From an uncultured Eubacterium sp. (lineage in GTDB: Bacteria; Bacillota; Clostridia; Lachnospirales; Lachnospiraceae), in assembly GCA_910584795.1 (NCBI GenBank), contig CAJUBZ010000021.1:1-17233 (forward strand): DNA of 17,233 nt, given 5' to 3'. The notes beneath the pieces were generated by a model, which was not told the origin of the DNA, searched no databases, and worked only from the letters and a program-made list of their open reading frames with translations. How positions within the stretch are numbered: the stretch's first letter is position 1; each line of letters opens with the position of its first letter. This document shows positions 1 to 7,223 of the stretch, piece after piece. The position numbers were made by a program, and so were the translations under genes.

Positions 1-134
1 TCGTTTTGTAGTGGCAGAGACATTTCACTGCTGAAACAATATAGACAGCGAATATCTTCAAGAATGGAAGTGAAGATATTCGCTGTCTGCATTATTTTAG
101 CAGGAAAGTGAATCCTCTACAAACCGGAATTTAT
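1..134. repeat. Long imperfect palindromic intergenic element (left copy, edge-truncated)
   Basis: The core is a perfect 18-bp inverted repeat, AGACAGCGAATATCTTCA at 43-60 and its complement at 71-88, with a 10-nt loop. Outside it the symmetry continues imperfectly. Positions 1-42 align with the reverse complement of 89-127 at 29 of 39 positions with three 1-nt gaps, sharing blocks TTTGTAG, TTTC and CTGCT. The whole stretch is thus one palindrome with arms of about 60 nt. The outer arm at 99-134 overlaps the aldehyde dehydrogenase stop codon and recurs at 17110-17145. No good T-tract follows the hairpin on either strand, so a simple terminator is not a full explanation. A structured 3' UTR element or a small non-autonomous mobile repeat are both possible. 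Confidence 0.8.
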
Positions 135-1504
135 CTCAGGAACAATCTTACCATCTTATCATACATTTTTCTATAGGGCTGATATCTCATTGGCATATCA
201 ATCCAGTTATATTTTTTCAAAATACTCTTTTCATGAGTAAATGTCTGAAAACTCTTAATACCATGATATGCTCCCATACCACTGTCTCCAACACCGCCAA
301 ATCCCATCTGTGAAGTTGCAAGATGCAATACCGTATCATTAATACAGCCCCCGCCAAAAGCTACTTTTTCTGTAAACAGTTTCTGTACTTTTCTATCATT
401 TGAGAAAATATACAATGCCAATGGATGTGGACGTTCTTCAATAAATTTCACCGCTTCTTCTATCTTTTCATATGTAAGAACAGGTAATACCGGACCGAAT
501 ATTTCCTCCTGCATGACTGCGTCATTCTCTGTGACATTATCTAATATCGTAGGCTCAATACGAAGTTCATTGTCTCTTCCCTTTCCGCCTAAAATAACTT
601 TTTCTCTATCAATTAATCCCATGACACGATAATAATGCTTCTCATTTATCATCTTACCATATTTTTGATTATCTAATGGACTTTCCCCATACATTTTCTT
701 AACAGTATGAATGAATATTTCTAAAAATTCATCTTTAATATCTTTATCGATTAACAAATAATCCGGTGCCACACATGTCTGTCCCAGATTCAAATACTTT
801 CCAAAAGCCAGTCTTTTGGCTGCCAGTTTCAGATTTGCTGTTTTATCAATGATACACGGACTTTTGCCTCCCAGTTCCAAAGATACCGGCGTCAGATTCT
901 TCGAAGCTTTCTCCATAACCAGTTTCCCTACGGTTACGCCTCCGGTAAAGAATATATAATCAAACTTCTGCTCTAATAACTCTGTATTCTCAGCACGTCC
1001 GCCTTCTACCACACATACATATTCCTGCTCAAACACTTTTTCTATTATCTTCTTTATGATAGCGGAAGTTGCCGGTGAATATGCGGATGGCTTTGCCACA
1101 ACACAGTTTCCTGCCGCAATCGCACCAATCAAAGGTTCCATCGTCAGCATAAACGGATAATTCCAAGGCGCCATAACCAAAACCACGCCATATGGCTCAA
1201 ATACAGAATAACTTTTCCCATGGAAATTCGCTAAATCCGTTCTATGTCTCTTCGGCTTATTCCACCGCTTGATATGTTTTATTTGATAAGATAATTCTGC
1301 TAATGTCAAACCAATTTCACACATATAAGATTCACTGACAGACTTACCCAAATCCGATTTTAACGCCTGACAGATTTCCTCTTCACATTCCAGTATTACC
1401 TGCTTTAATTTCTTTAAATATTTAATTCTGTCATCCACATAAAAAGTTTTCTTCTGGTAATAAAACTCTCTTTGTTTTTTTACAACATCCTCAATTCTGC
1501 TCAT
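131..1504 (-). CDS. Aldehyde dehydrogenase, class 3-like (possibly fatty aldehyde)
   Basis: The product is an NAD(P)-dependent aldehyde dehydrogenase of 457 aa that oxidises aldehydes to carboxylic acids. All family landmarks are visible: PWNYP at 113-117 with the oxyanion Asn114, the cofactor lysine in AKPSAYSP near 137-144, FTGG at 186-189, the general base Glu210 in LELGGK, the nucleophile Cys244 in GQTCVAPDY, and EEIFGPVLPV near 333-342. The short length and the basic C-terminal tail with MRYQPY (439-444) resemble the ALDH3 group, which includes long-chain fatty aldehyde enzymes. The actual substrate is inferred only. The ATG follows an AGGAAG-type site. The gene lies 17 bp behind the alcohol dehydrogenase and is probably co-transcribed with it. 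Its stop codon lies inside the outer arm of the left palindromic repeat. Confidence 0.93.
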   Translation of the reverse strand: MSRIEDVVKKQREFYYQKKTFYVDDRIKYLKKLKQVILECEEEICQALKSDLGKSVSESYMCEIGLTLAELSYQIKHIKRWNKPKRHRTDLANFHGKSYSVFEPYGVVLVMAPWNYPFMLTMEPLIGAIAAGNCVVAKPSAYSPATSAIIKKIIEKVFEQEYVCVVEGGRAENTELLEQKFDYIFFTGGVTVGKLVMEKASKNLTPVSLELGGKSPCIIDKTANLKLAAKRLAFGKYLNLGQTCVAPDYLLIDKDIKDEFLEIFIHTVKKMYGESPLDNQKYGKMINEKHYYRVMGLIDREKVILGGKGRDNELRIEPTILDNVTENDAVMQEEIFGPVLPVLTYEKIEEAVKFIEERPHPLALYIFSNDRKVQKLFTEKVAFGGGCINDTVLHLATSQMGFGGVGDSGMGAYHGIKSFQTFTHEKSILKKYNWIDMPMRYQPYRKMYDKMVRLFLR

Positions 1505-1521
1505 CCTGCTTCCTCTTTTTC

Positions 1522-2730
1522 CTATATTTTACCGTTTTTCACCCTATGATAAACCTCTTCCAGTTCTTTTGCATTCATTAACTTTGGTACCGGATATAAT
1601 GGGTTACTTTCCTTATCTGCATGTTTTGCCATTTTCGGAATGTCCCTCTCTTCAATTCCTTCAATATAATCAGAAATATTCATCGACTGATTCATATCTT
1701 TTATCCACTGAATAAAAGCCTTTGCTGTCTCCTCTTCATTCTGTTTATCTTCTATAATATTTGCTTTCACTGCAAGCTTTGCGAGTTTCTTATAACAGGC
1801 TTCTCCATACATTTCCAATACATATGGTAAAATCACTGCATTTGCCAACCCGTGAGGTACTCCATACTGCCCTCCTAAAGAATGTGCCACACCATGTACA
1901 TATCCCACATAAGACTGTGTAAATGCCACTCCTGCACAGTATGAGGCTTTCAACATATTCATTCTTGCCTTCGCATCATTTCCATCATCATATGCTTTTT
2001 TTAGATTTTTTCCAATTAACTTAATTGCTCTTACAGCCTTTTTTCTTGTATATCTTGTAGTACTTCTTCCTATATATGCCTCTATCGCATGGGTCAGTGC
2101 ATCCATACCTGTTGTAGCTGTTAAATGTTGAGGCAGACTCGTTGTAACTTTATAGTCCAACACTGCATACTTTGGAATTAACGGAAAATCATTAATTGGA
2201 TACTTATGATGTGTCTCTTCATCAGTTATTACTGCTGCCAATGTCGTCTCACTGCCTGTTCCTGCAGTCGTCGGAATCGCTAATAGTAATGGAATCTTTT
2301 TATGTATTTTTAAAATCCCTTTCATTTTACTTACCGGCTGATTCGGTTTTGCTACTCGGGCTCCTGCTGCCTTTGCACAATCCATGGATGAACCGCCACC
2401 TAATGCAATAATTGCCTGACAGCCACCCTCTATGTACTTGTCTTTTGCTTCTTCCACGTTTGAAACAGTAGGGTTTGCTACCGTATTATCGTAATACTCA
2501 TAAGATATTTCAGCTTTATCCAAAATGTCCGTAAGCCGTTTTCCAAGACCAACTTCTGTGATACCCTTATCTGTCACAACCAATACCTTATTGAAATTAA
2601 ATTTTTCCAATACTTTCGGTATTTTATCCATTCCCTCTAATATTTTAGGCTCTGTATATGGCAGTAATGGTAATGCTGCTCTGAAACAAATCTGAAAAAT
2701 TCTACAGTATGTCTTTTTTACAATGTTCAT
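1522..2730 (-). CDS. Iron-containing alcohol dehydrogenase
   Basis: This is a 402-aa group III (Fe-ADH, DhaT/FucO-like) NAD(P)H-dependent oxidoreductase interconverting an alcohol and an aldehyde. The nucleotide-binding GGGSSMDCAK lies at 111-120 and TTAGTGSETT at 154-163. The four metal ligands expected by family spacing are Asp210 and His214 (in GMDALTHAIEAY), His279, and His293 (in VPHG). A roughly 30-residue N-terminal extension precedes the first Rossmann strand, as in the Fe-ADH subgroup often paired with ALDH3-like proteins. The start is supported by AGGGG eight bases upstream of ATG. It is the first gene of a two-gene unit with the aldehyde dehydrogenase; together they could run aldehyde/alcohol dismutation or detoxification. 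Two dyad symmetries lie 26-71 bp upstream. The physiological substrate is unknown. Confidence 0.93.
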   Translation of the reverse strand: MNIVKKTYCRIFQICFRAALPLLPYTEPKILEGMDKIPKVLEKFNFNKVLVVTDKGITEVGLGKRLTDILDKAEISYEYYDNTVANPTVSNVEEAKDKYIEGGCQAIIALGGGSSMDCAKAAGARVAKPNQPVSKMKGILKIHKKIPLLLAIPTTAGTGSETTLAAVITDEETHHKYPINDFPLIPKYAVLDYKVTTSLPQHLTATTGMDALTHAIEAYIGRSTTRYTRKKAVRAIKLIGKNLKKAYDDGNDAKARMNMLKASYCAGVAFTQSYVGYVHGVAHSLGGQYGVPHGLANAVILPYVLEMYGEACYKKLAKLAVKANIIEDKQNEEETAKAFIQWIKDMNQSMNISDYIEGIEERDIPKMAKHADKESNPLYPVPKLMNAKELEEVYHRVKNGKI

Positions 2731-2755
2731 CTGTTTTTCCCCTTTTACAAAAATT

Positions 2756-2801
2756 TTAATTTACTAAATTAACTGACCAACAAAGAGTTCACTTGTGAAC
2801 T
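2756..2801 (-). promoter_or_regulatory. Two dyad operators upstream of the alcohol dehydrogenase
   Basis: Dyad 1 (2786-2801) has perfect 7-bp arms, AGTTCAC-TT-GTGAACT. Dyad 2 (2756-2772) has perfect 8-bp arms, TTAATTTA-C-TAAATTAA. They lie 56 and 26 bp before the start codon, where a repressor would block transcription. A weak promoter can be drawn (TTGTTG, 17 nt, ATTAAA on the minus strand) with dyad 2 in its spacer and -10. Dyad 1 closely resembles the GTTYAC-TTT-GTGAAC sites in the marR promoter, apart from a central spacer one base shorter. Operator function is inferred. Confidence 0.6.
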
Positions 2802-2869
2802 TTCTCAAAGCATATTTTCCATGGAACAATTACTTTCTCCACATCTCTGCGATTTGGGAAACATTTGCA

Positions 2870-3709
2870 TTAAACTTTACGCACAAATATAATTCCGTAA
2901 GCTCCCGGTCCAATATGTGTTCCAATCGTCGGTCCAATCTGAAATCTGTCTGTAAATTCTACTCCCTGTTCGCTTAATTTATCCGTAAATGTTTCATTAT
3001 TTTCAGTTCCCAGAGAATATAAACTATATATAGGAAAACTCTCATCAATGTTCTCTGCTATAATCAGTTTTTCAATATCATTTAGTGCCTTTTTCTTTCC
3101 GATGCTTTTTGCCTTTACTCCAATTTTTCCTTCTTCTGTAATCGTAATCAATGGTTTAATTTTTGCCAGACTGCCAATGCCTGCTTCTAACTTAGAAAGT
3201 CTTCCTCCACGATACAAATTCTCTAACGTATCAAGTACTGCATAAATCTTTACTCTGGATTTCATTTCATCTAATATATCTGTAATCTCCTGTGCAGTCT
3301 TTCCTTTATCTCTCAGTTCCATACCATAATCCACTAAAACTTTAATGGCATATGTAGCTGTAAGAGAATCTACAATATAAATATTATCATAATCTACCAT
3401 ATCCTTTGCCAATGCTGCACTCTGGACTGTACCACTTAATCCGGAAGACAGCAGCACACAAATCAATTCATCCCCTGCTTCTTTTACCTTTTCAAAAACC
3501 TCCACAAATTCCTGTGGTGATGGCTGTGATGTTTTTGGAAACTCTTCCGACTCCTGAGTCATTTGATAAAACTCATCCTTTGTCACGCTTCCGTTATCAC
3601 TAAATGTTTTCTCTCCAATTGCAATTGGAATGGAAACATGCTCTATTCCTTTTTCTTTTGCTTCTTTTACATCATAGTCTGATGAAGACTCTATTAAAAA
3701 TCTAATCAT
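2870..3709 (-). CDS. DegV family fatty-acid-binding protein (FakB-like)
   Basis: The 279-aa product has the full DegV architecture: N-terminal IESSSDYD (6-13), TSQPSP at 60-65, the LSSGLSGT loop at 87-94 that contacts the lipid carboxylate in known structures, DSLTAT at 114-119, and a C-terminal GPTIGTHIGPGAYG. Members bind long-chain fatty acids; FakB proteins present them to the kinase FakA for phosphorylation and entry into phospholipid synthesis. No FakA (DhaK/DhaL-type) gene is in the window, so a partner would have to be elsewhere. The AGGAGGT site of this gene overlaps the marR stop codon and only 8 bp separate the two genes, so they are almost certainly translationally coupled. Coupling to a MarR-type regulator suggests the regulator may respond to a lipid state, which is inference. 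Confidence 0.92.
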   Translation of the reverse strand: MIRFLIESSSDYDVKEAKEKGIEHVSIPIAIGEKTFSDNGSVTKDEFYQMTQESEEFPKTSQPSPQEFVEVFEKVKEAGDELICVLLSSGLSGTVQSAALAKDMVDYDNIYIVDSLTATYAIKVLVDYGMELRDKGKTAQEITDILDEMKSRVKIYAVLDTLENLYRGGRLSKLEAGIGSLAKIKPLITITEEGKIGVKAKSIGKKKALNDIEKLIIAENIDESFPIYSLYSLGTENNETFTDKLSEQGVEFTDRFQIGPTIGTHIGPGAYGIIFVRKV

Positions 3710-3717
3710 AATACCTC

Positions 3718-4173
3718 CTACTGATGAATTACCTCTAGTGCTGCATCTGAAATAACGTTAAACACATCTACAATTTCCTTTGTTTTCTCAGAACCAATTC
3801 TTTTTTCAATTTTATTTACAATTTCATCAACCACTTCCAATACTTCTTCATGACCTTTTTCATAATAAGAAATATTTTCTTCTTTAAACATTACATACAC
3901 GCTCCGCTTATCTTCCTCGGATCTCTTTCTGACAATCAGTCCCTTTTCCTCAAGGCTGTTCAGAGTCCGATTCATCAAAGATTTCAGTAATCTTGTTTTT
4001 TCACACAAATCCGTTGCTGTTAAGTACTCACCCGGAAATTTTTTTCTCTGATTGTTAAGAATATTACATATCAAAGCTTCATTATATGGAAGCTGTGTAA
4101 CAATTCTCTCGTTACATATGGTGTTGGATAATCTTAACCATGCACTTAATAATTCTTCATTAAATCCTTTCAT
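3718..4173 (-). CDS. MarR family winged-helix transcriptional regulator
   Basis: The product is a 151-aa MarR-type dimeric repressor. The winged-helix region is visible at about residues 50-95: LTATDLCEKT (51-60), recognition helix LLKSLMNRTLNSLEEKGLI (62-80), and a wing with EEDKRSVYV (86-94), including the usual acidic-Lys-Arg wing tip. Flanking helices form the dimer interface. I chose ATG 4171-4173 because AAAGGAAG lies just upstream and the resulting length suits the family. The longer reading from TTG at 4251 would begin inside the putative -35 and run through the operators. The gene heads a two-gene unit with degV and diverges from the MATE pump, the classic layout of a MarR regulator and its efflux target. 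Autorepression and pump control are likely; the ligand is unknown. Confidence 0.9.
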   Translation of the reverse strand: MKGFNEELLSAWLRLSNTICNERIVTQLPYNEALICNILNNQRKKFPGEYLTATDLCEKTRLLKSLMNRTLNSLEEKGLIVRKRSEEDKRSVYVMFKEENISYYEKGHEEVLEVVDEIVNKIEKRIGSEKTKEIVDVFNVISDAALEVIHQ

Positions 4174-4193
4174 TTTTTCTTCCTTTGCAATTA

Positions 4194-4224
4194 GTTTACT
4201 TTGTGAACCTTTCACTTTGTGTAC
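4194..4224 (-). promoter_or_regulatory. Tandem MarR-type operators in the marR promoter
   Basis: Two related dyads lie 16 bp apart: GTTTAC-TTT-GTGAAC at 4194-4208 and TTTCAC-TTT-GTGTAC at 4210-4224 (plus-strand reading). They sit at and just downstream of the putative marR -10, where binding would block initiation. The same half-sites form the perfect dyad in front of the alcohol dehydrogenase, and a lone GTTTACTT occurs at 4276-4283 at the MATE -35. GTGAA-CCT-TTCAC between the two sites is another possible centre of symmetry. Confidence 0.6.
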
Positions 4225-4251
4225 TTTACTATACATTTTGGGTTTCGTCAA
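4223..4251 (-). promoter_or_regulatory. Putative marR-degV promoter
   Basis: On the minus strand, TTGACG (4246-4251) and TAAAGT (4223-4228) are separated by 17 bp. The -35 is near consensus and the -10 is weak (four of six). The -10 abuts the tandem dyads, as expected for an autorepressed promoter. No start site data are available. Confidence 0.5.
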
Positions 4252-4276
4252 TATAATAATTTCGCTTTAAAAAGTG

Positions 4277-4307
4277 TTTACTTCTATCTCTAGAATATGT
4301 TATTCTA
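4277..4307 (+). promoter_or_regulatory. MATE promoter with dyad over the -10
   Basis: A -35-like TTTACT (4277-4282) and an extended -10, TGTTATTCT (TGn plus TATTCT at 4301-4306), are spaced by 18 bp. The -10 lies in a perfect dyad, TAGAATA-TGT-TATTCTA (4291-4307). The dyad differs in sequence from the GTTYAC-type sites, so it could bind a second regulator or be fortuitous in AT-rich DNA. The -35 overlaps a GTTTACTT half-site shared with the marR operators. Confidence 0.5.
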
Positions 4308-4350
4308 CTATCTATGACTATTCAGAGATACTAATATAAGGAGTTTTATA

Positions 4351-5739
4351 ATGAAAAATATTAAGGCAAAATATTTTGGTGATAAAGATTTTTACAAAAT
4401 GATATTGGCGATAGCATTACCAATTGTAATACAGAGTCTTTTTACAAACTTTGTAGCAATGCTTGATAATGTGATGGTTGGAAAAGTCGGAACAGATCAG
4501 ATGACCGGTGTAGCTGTTGTAAACCAGCTCTTCTTTGTTTTTAATCTCGCAGTATTTGGTGGAATGTCCGGAGCCGGTATTTTCTCCGCCCAGTATTTTG
4601 GCAGAAAAGACCACAAGGGAGTCCGTAACGTATTTCGAATGAAATTTATTATTGGTCTGTTTGTTATCGCAATCAGTCTGTCCATATTCATTATTCTTCA
4701 TGAACCACTAATCAACATGTTTTTACATGAAGGTGGTGAATCCGGTAACATTGCTGCCACATTTCATTATGCAAAAAATTACTTATTTGTTATGCTTTTT
4801 AGTATTATCCCATTTGTAATTTCCAATTGCTACAGTACTACATTAAAAGAAGCTGGACAGACGACCGTTCCCATGATTGCAGGTGTTATTGCAGTTATTG
4901 TTGACTTCGTCTTTAACGCATTATTAATTTTTGGTTTGTTAGGATTTCCAAAACTTGGAGTTGTTGGTGCAGCCATCGCTACCGTCCTTTCCAGATTTGT
5001 AGAGTGTGGTTATCTTATGTTCTATACACACAGACATTCTGATAAATACCAATTTATCATTGGTGCATACCGTAATCTTCATGTTCCTATGCATCTGGTA
5101 AAAAATATTCTAGCTAAGGGAACACCTTTATTATTCAATGAAGTTTTATGGGCTGCCGGTATTGCAATGCAGACTCAGGCTATGTCTACAAGAGGATTAC
5201 CTGCTGTAGCAGGACTTAATATTGCCAACACAATTAACAATGTAGTTAACACTGCATTCTTAACAATGGGTATTGCAATCTCCATTGTTATCGGTCAATT
5301 AATCGGAGCTGGAAAGGAAAAAGAAGCTGTTGATACGGACAGAAAAATGATTGTTTTTTCGATTTTGATTTCTCTGGGAGTATCCGCAATTCTTTTGATT
5401 GCTGCTGTACTTTTCCCACAGATATACAATACTACAGGAGAAATCCGCTATCTTGCTTCAAGATTTATACTGGTCTATGCTTTAGCCGCACCATTTAATG
5501 CTTTTACCAATGCATCATATTTTACACTGCGCAGTGGCGGAAAAACAATCATGACGTTTATTTTTGACAGTGGCTTTATCTGGTGTATAAACGTTCCTCT
5601 TGCTATGATACTGGCACACCTTACATCAATGCCTATTGTCTGGATGTTTCTATGCATCAGCATGTTAGATGCTGTGAAATCCATTATTGGGTTTATATTA
5701 GTGAAAAGAAAAACGTGGTTAAATACGATTGTGGAATAG
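4351..5739 (+). CDS. MATE family multidrug efflux transporter
   Basis: This 462-aa membrane protein has the size and twelve-helix hydrophobic pattern of MATE antiporters, which export cationic drugs and metabolites using an H+ or Na+ gradient. N-terminal landmarks include LPIVIQSLFTNFVAMLDNVMVG (about 23-44), with a conserved acidic residue at Asp39, and SAQYFGRKD (79-87), a family signature after the second helix. The two-fold repeat of the fold is suggested by a second hydrophobic bundle after residue 240. AAGGAG lies 7 bases upstream of the ATG. The gene diverges from a MarR-type regulator, which points to inducible expression, and ends at a strong terminator. The substrate cannot be told from sequence. 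Confidence 0.93.
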   Translation: MKNIKAKYFGDKDFYKMILAIALPIVIQSLFTNFVAMLDNVMVGKVGTDQMTGVAVVNQLFFVFNLAVFGGMSGAGIFSAQYFGRKDHKGVRNVFRMKFIIGLFVIAISLSIFIILHEPLINMFLHEGGESGNIAATFHYAKNYLFVMLFSIIPFVISNCYSTTLKEAGQTTVPMIAGVIAVIVDFVFNALLIFGLLGFPKLGVVGAAIATVLSRFVECGYLMFYTHRHSDKYQFIIGAYRNLHVPMHLVKNILAKGTPLLFNEVLWAAGIAMQTQAMSTRGLPAVAGLNIANTINNVVNTAFLTMGIAISIVIGQLIGAGKEKEAVDTDRKMIVFSILISLGVSAILLIAAVLFPQIYNTTGEIRYLASRFILVYALAAPFNAFTNASYFTLRSGGKTIMTFIFDSGFIWCINVPLAMILAHLTSMPIVWMFLCISMLDAVKSIIGFILVKRKTWLNTIVE

Positions 5740-5784
5740 AAAAAGAAGCCTCTCGAATTAGGTTTATATGCCCTTACGGACATC

Positions 5785-5818
5785 GCCTATCCTGTTGGCA
5801 GACAGGATAGGCTTTTTT
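5785..5818 (+). terminator. Rho-independent terminator of the MATE gene
   Basis: A perfect 11-bp stem, GCCTATCCTGT at 5785-5795 paired with 5802-5812, with a 6-nt loop is followed directly by six T residues (5813-5818). On the minus strand there is no T-run after the stem, so it should act mainly on transcripts from the MATE gene. No other gene or clear signal is seen between 5740 and 5888. Confidence 0.92.
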
Positions 5819-5888
5819 ATTTATGTTTGTTTCTCTTATCGAAAAAGGCAAACAACGCTACAAAAAACTTTATCCATTTTTCGTTACT

Positions 5889-7109
5889 TTAAAACATAAA
5901 CTCTGCCATCACATAATTACTTACATCAATTCCCCATTCTGTCAATCTAACATTGTCTCCACTCTGTTCCAACAATCCCTGTACCATAAGTTTATCTGAA
6001 ACTTTTCCGTATACCTCTTCATACTTCTTCCCAAACGTTTCTTCAAACCCTTTCACAGATACTCCTTCCATCATACGAAGTCCAAGGAACATAAATTCTT
6101 CTATTTGTTCTTCTACTGATAATTTTTGCTGATTTTCTTCTATCGATTTTATAATATTCTGATTCAGCCTTACAGCATATTCATTGTTCCCCAAATTTCT
6201 ATTAGGAATATCTGCTTTCAACAACTTATCCATATATACACGAATGTCCCTCACATTATTATATCTTTCTTCCTGATACAATGATGCTGCACCTATTCCA
6301 AATCCCAAATAGTCTTTACGTTTCCAATACCCAATATTATGTTTACACTCATATCCTCTTTTTGCATAATTAGATATTTCATATCTCTCATACCCTGCCT
6401 TGGCAAGCAGTTCCCTTGTCAGGTAATACATTTTTCTCTCTTCCTCTTCCTTAGGAAGAATCGTTTTGCCTTTCGCTTCAGCACTTTCCACTCGTCGATA
6501 CATTTCCGTTCCCTCTTCCACAATCAAGCTGTAAGCTGATATATGCTCAGGATTCAATTCAATAATTTTTTTCAATGTTTCCTGATATGACTTTTCACTT
6601 TGTCCCGGCAGAGCACTCATCAAATCAATATTAATATTATCAAAACCACATTTTCTTGCCACATGATAAGATTCTAAAAATTGTGCATAATTATGTATTC
6701 GTCCAATCTCCTCCAACTCTTTATCATTGGCACTTTGAAGTCCGATACTGACTCTGTTGATTCCAAGTTTTTTATACAACTGCAGTTTTTCCTCTGTCAC
6801 TGTTCCCGGATTACATTCAATAGTAATCTCCGCATCATCTGAAACTTTACTATTTGCCATCAATGCACTCAATATTTCTTTAATTAAACTTTCCTGTAAA
6901 ATAGACGGGGTTCCCCCACCTATAAATACAGTATCTATCAGATAATCTTCCATTTTTTCTCTACTTAATTCAATTTCCCGAACCAATGCCCTAACATAGT
7001 CTCTTTGTATCTCTTCATCTACGCTCATAGATAAAAAATCACAATAACTACATTTTCTAACACAAAATGGAATATGAATATATATCTTTAATCTCTTACT
7101 TTGTTTCAC
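5889..7109 (-). CDS. hemW: Radical SAM heme chaperone HemW (formerly annotated HemN-like)
   Basis: The product (406 aa from the start chosen) begins LKIYIHIPFCVRKCSYCDF, with the radical-SAM cluster ligands Cys16, Cys20 and Cys23 in CxxxCxxC. A phenylalanine stands two residues after the third cysteine, where true coproporphyrinogen III dehydrogenase HemN has a fourth cysteine; this marks the HemW type. GGGTPS follows (SAM binding), and the C-terminal third carries the HemW domain with FMFLGLRMMEGV. HemW binds heme and delivers it to target proteins. I prefer GTG at 7107-7109, preceded by TTGGAG, since an ATG at 7226 lies inside lepA and a hairpin and adds an unconserved Cys-rich leader. The gene follows lepA, but no hrcA heat-shock operon follows; it converges on the MATE gene. 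Confidence 0.9.
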   Translation of the reverse strand: MKQSKRLKIYIHIPFCVRKCSYCDFLSMSVDEEIQRDYVRALVREIELSREKMEDYLIDTVFIGGGTPSILQESLIKEILSALMANSKVSDDAEITIECNPGTVTEEKLQLYKKLGINRVSIGLQSANDKELEEIGRIHNYAQFLESYHVARKCGFDNINIDLMSALPGQSEKSYQETLKKIIELNPEHISAYSLIVEEGTEMYRRVESAEAKGKTILPKEEEERKMYYLTRELLAKAGYERYEISNYAKRGYECKHNIGYWKRKDYLGFGIGAASLYQEERYNNVRDIRVYMDKLLKADIPNRNLGNNEYAVRLNQNIIKSIEENQQKLSVEEQIEEFMFLGLRMMEGVSVKGFEETFGKKYEEVYGKVSDKLMVQGLLEQSGDNVRLTEWGIDVSNYVMAEFMF

Positions 7110-7200
7110 TATTTTTTTCTCCAAAAAAACTCTATACTTTTGCACCTTACACAATTGTTCTGATAACATTAATTTTTCTTTTCGACACCTAAAACAGATA

Positions 7201-7223
7201 AAGAATAGGCACCGCCTATTCTT
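7201..7223 (-). terminator. Hairpin at the lepA stop codon, possible weak terminator or attenuator
   Basis: A perfect 10-bp stem, AAGAATAGGC with GCCTATTCTT, has a 3-nt loop. It includes the lepA stop codon and is followed on the minus strand by TTTATCTGTTTT. The interrupted T-tract suggests partial termination between lepA and hemW, lowering hemW expression rather than isolating it. Post-transcriptional processing or end protection is an alternative. Confidence 0.55.

Noticed and set aside
4200..4218. Rex (redox) operator reading of the marR promoter symmetry
   Set aside because: GTGAA-CCT-TTCAC has a 3-nt rather than 4-nt centre and lacks the outer TT/AA pairs of TTGTGAA-N4-TTCACAA; the GTTYAC-TTT-GTGAAC reading fits both tandem sites better.
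4174..4251. N-terminal extension of the MarR protein from TTG at 4251
   Set aside because: The start lies in the putative -35 and the codons run through the operators. ATG 4171-4173 has AAAGGAAG and gives the usual family length.
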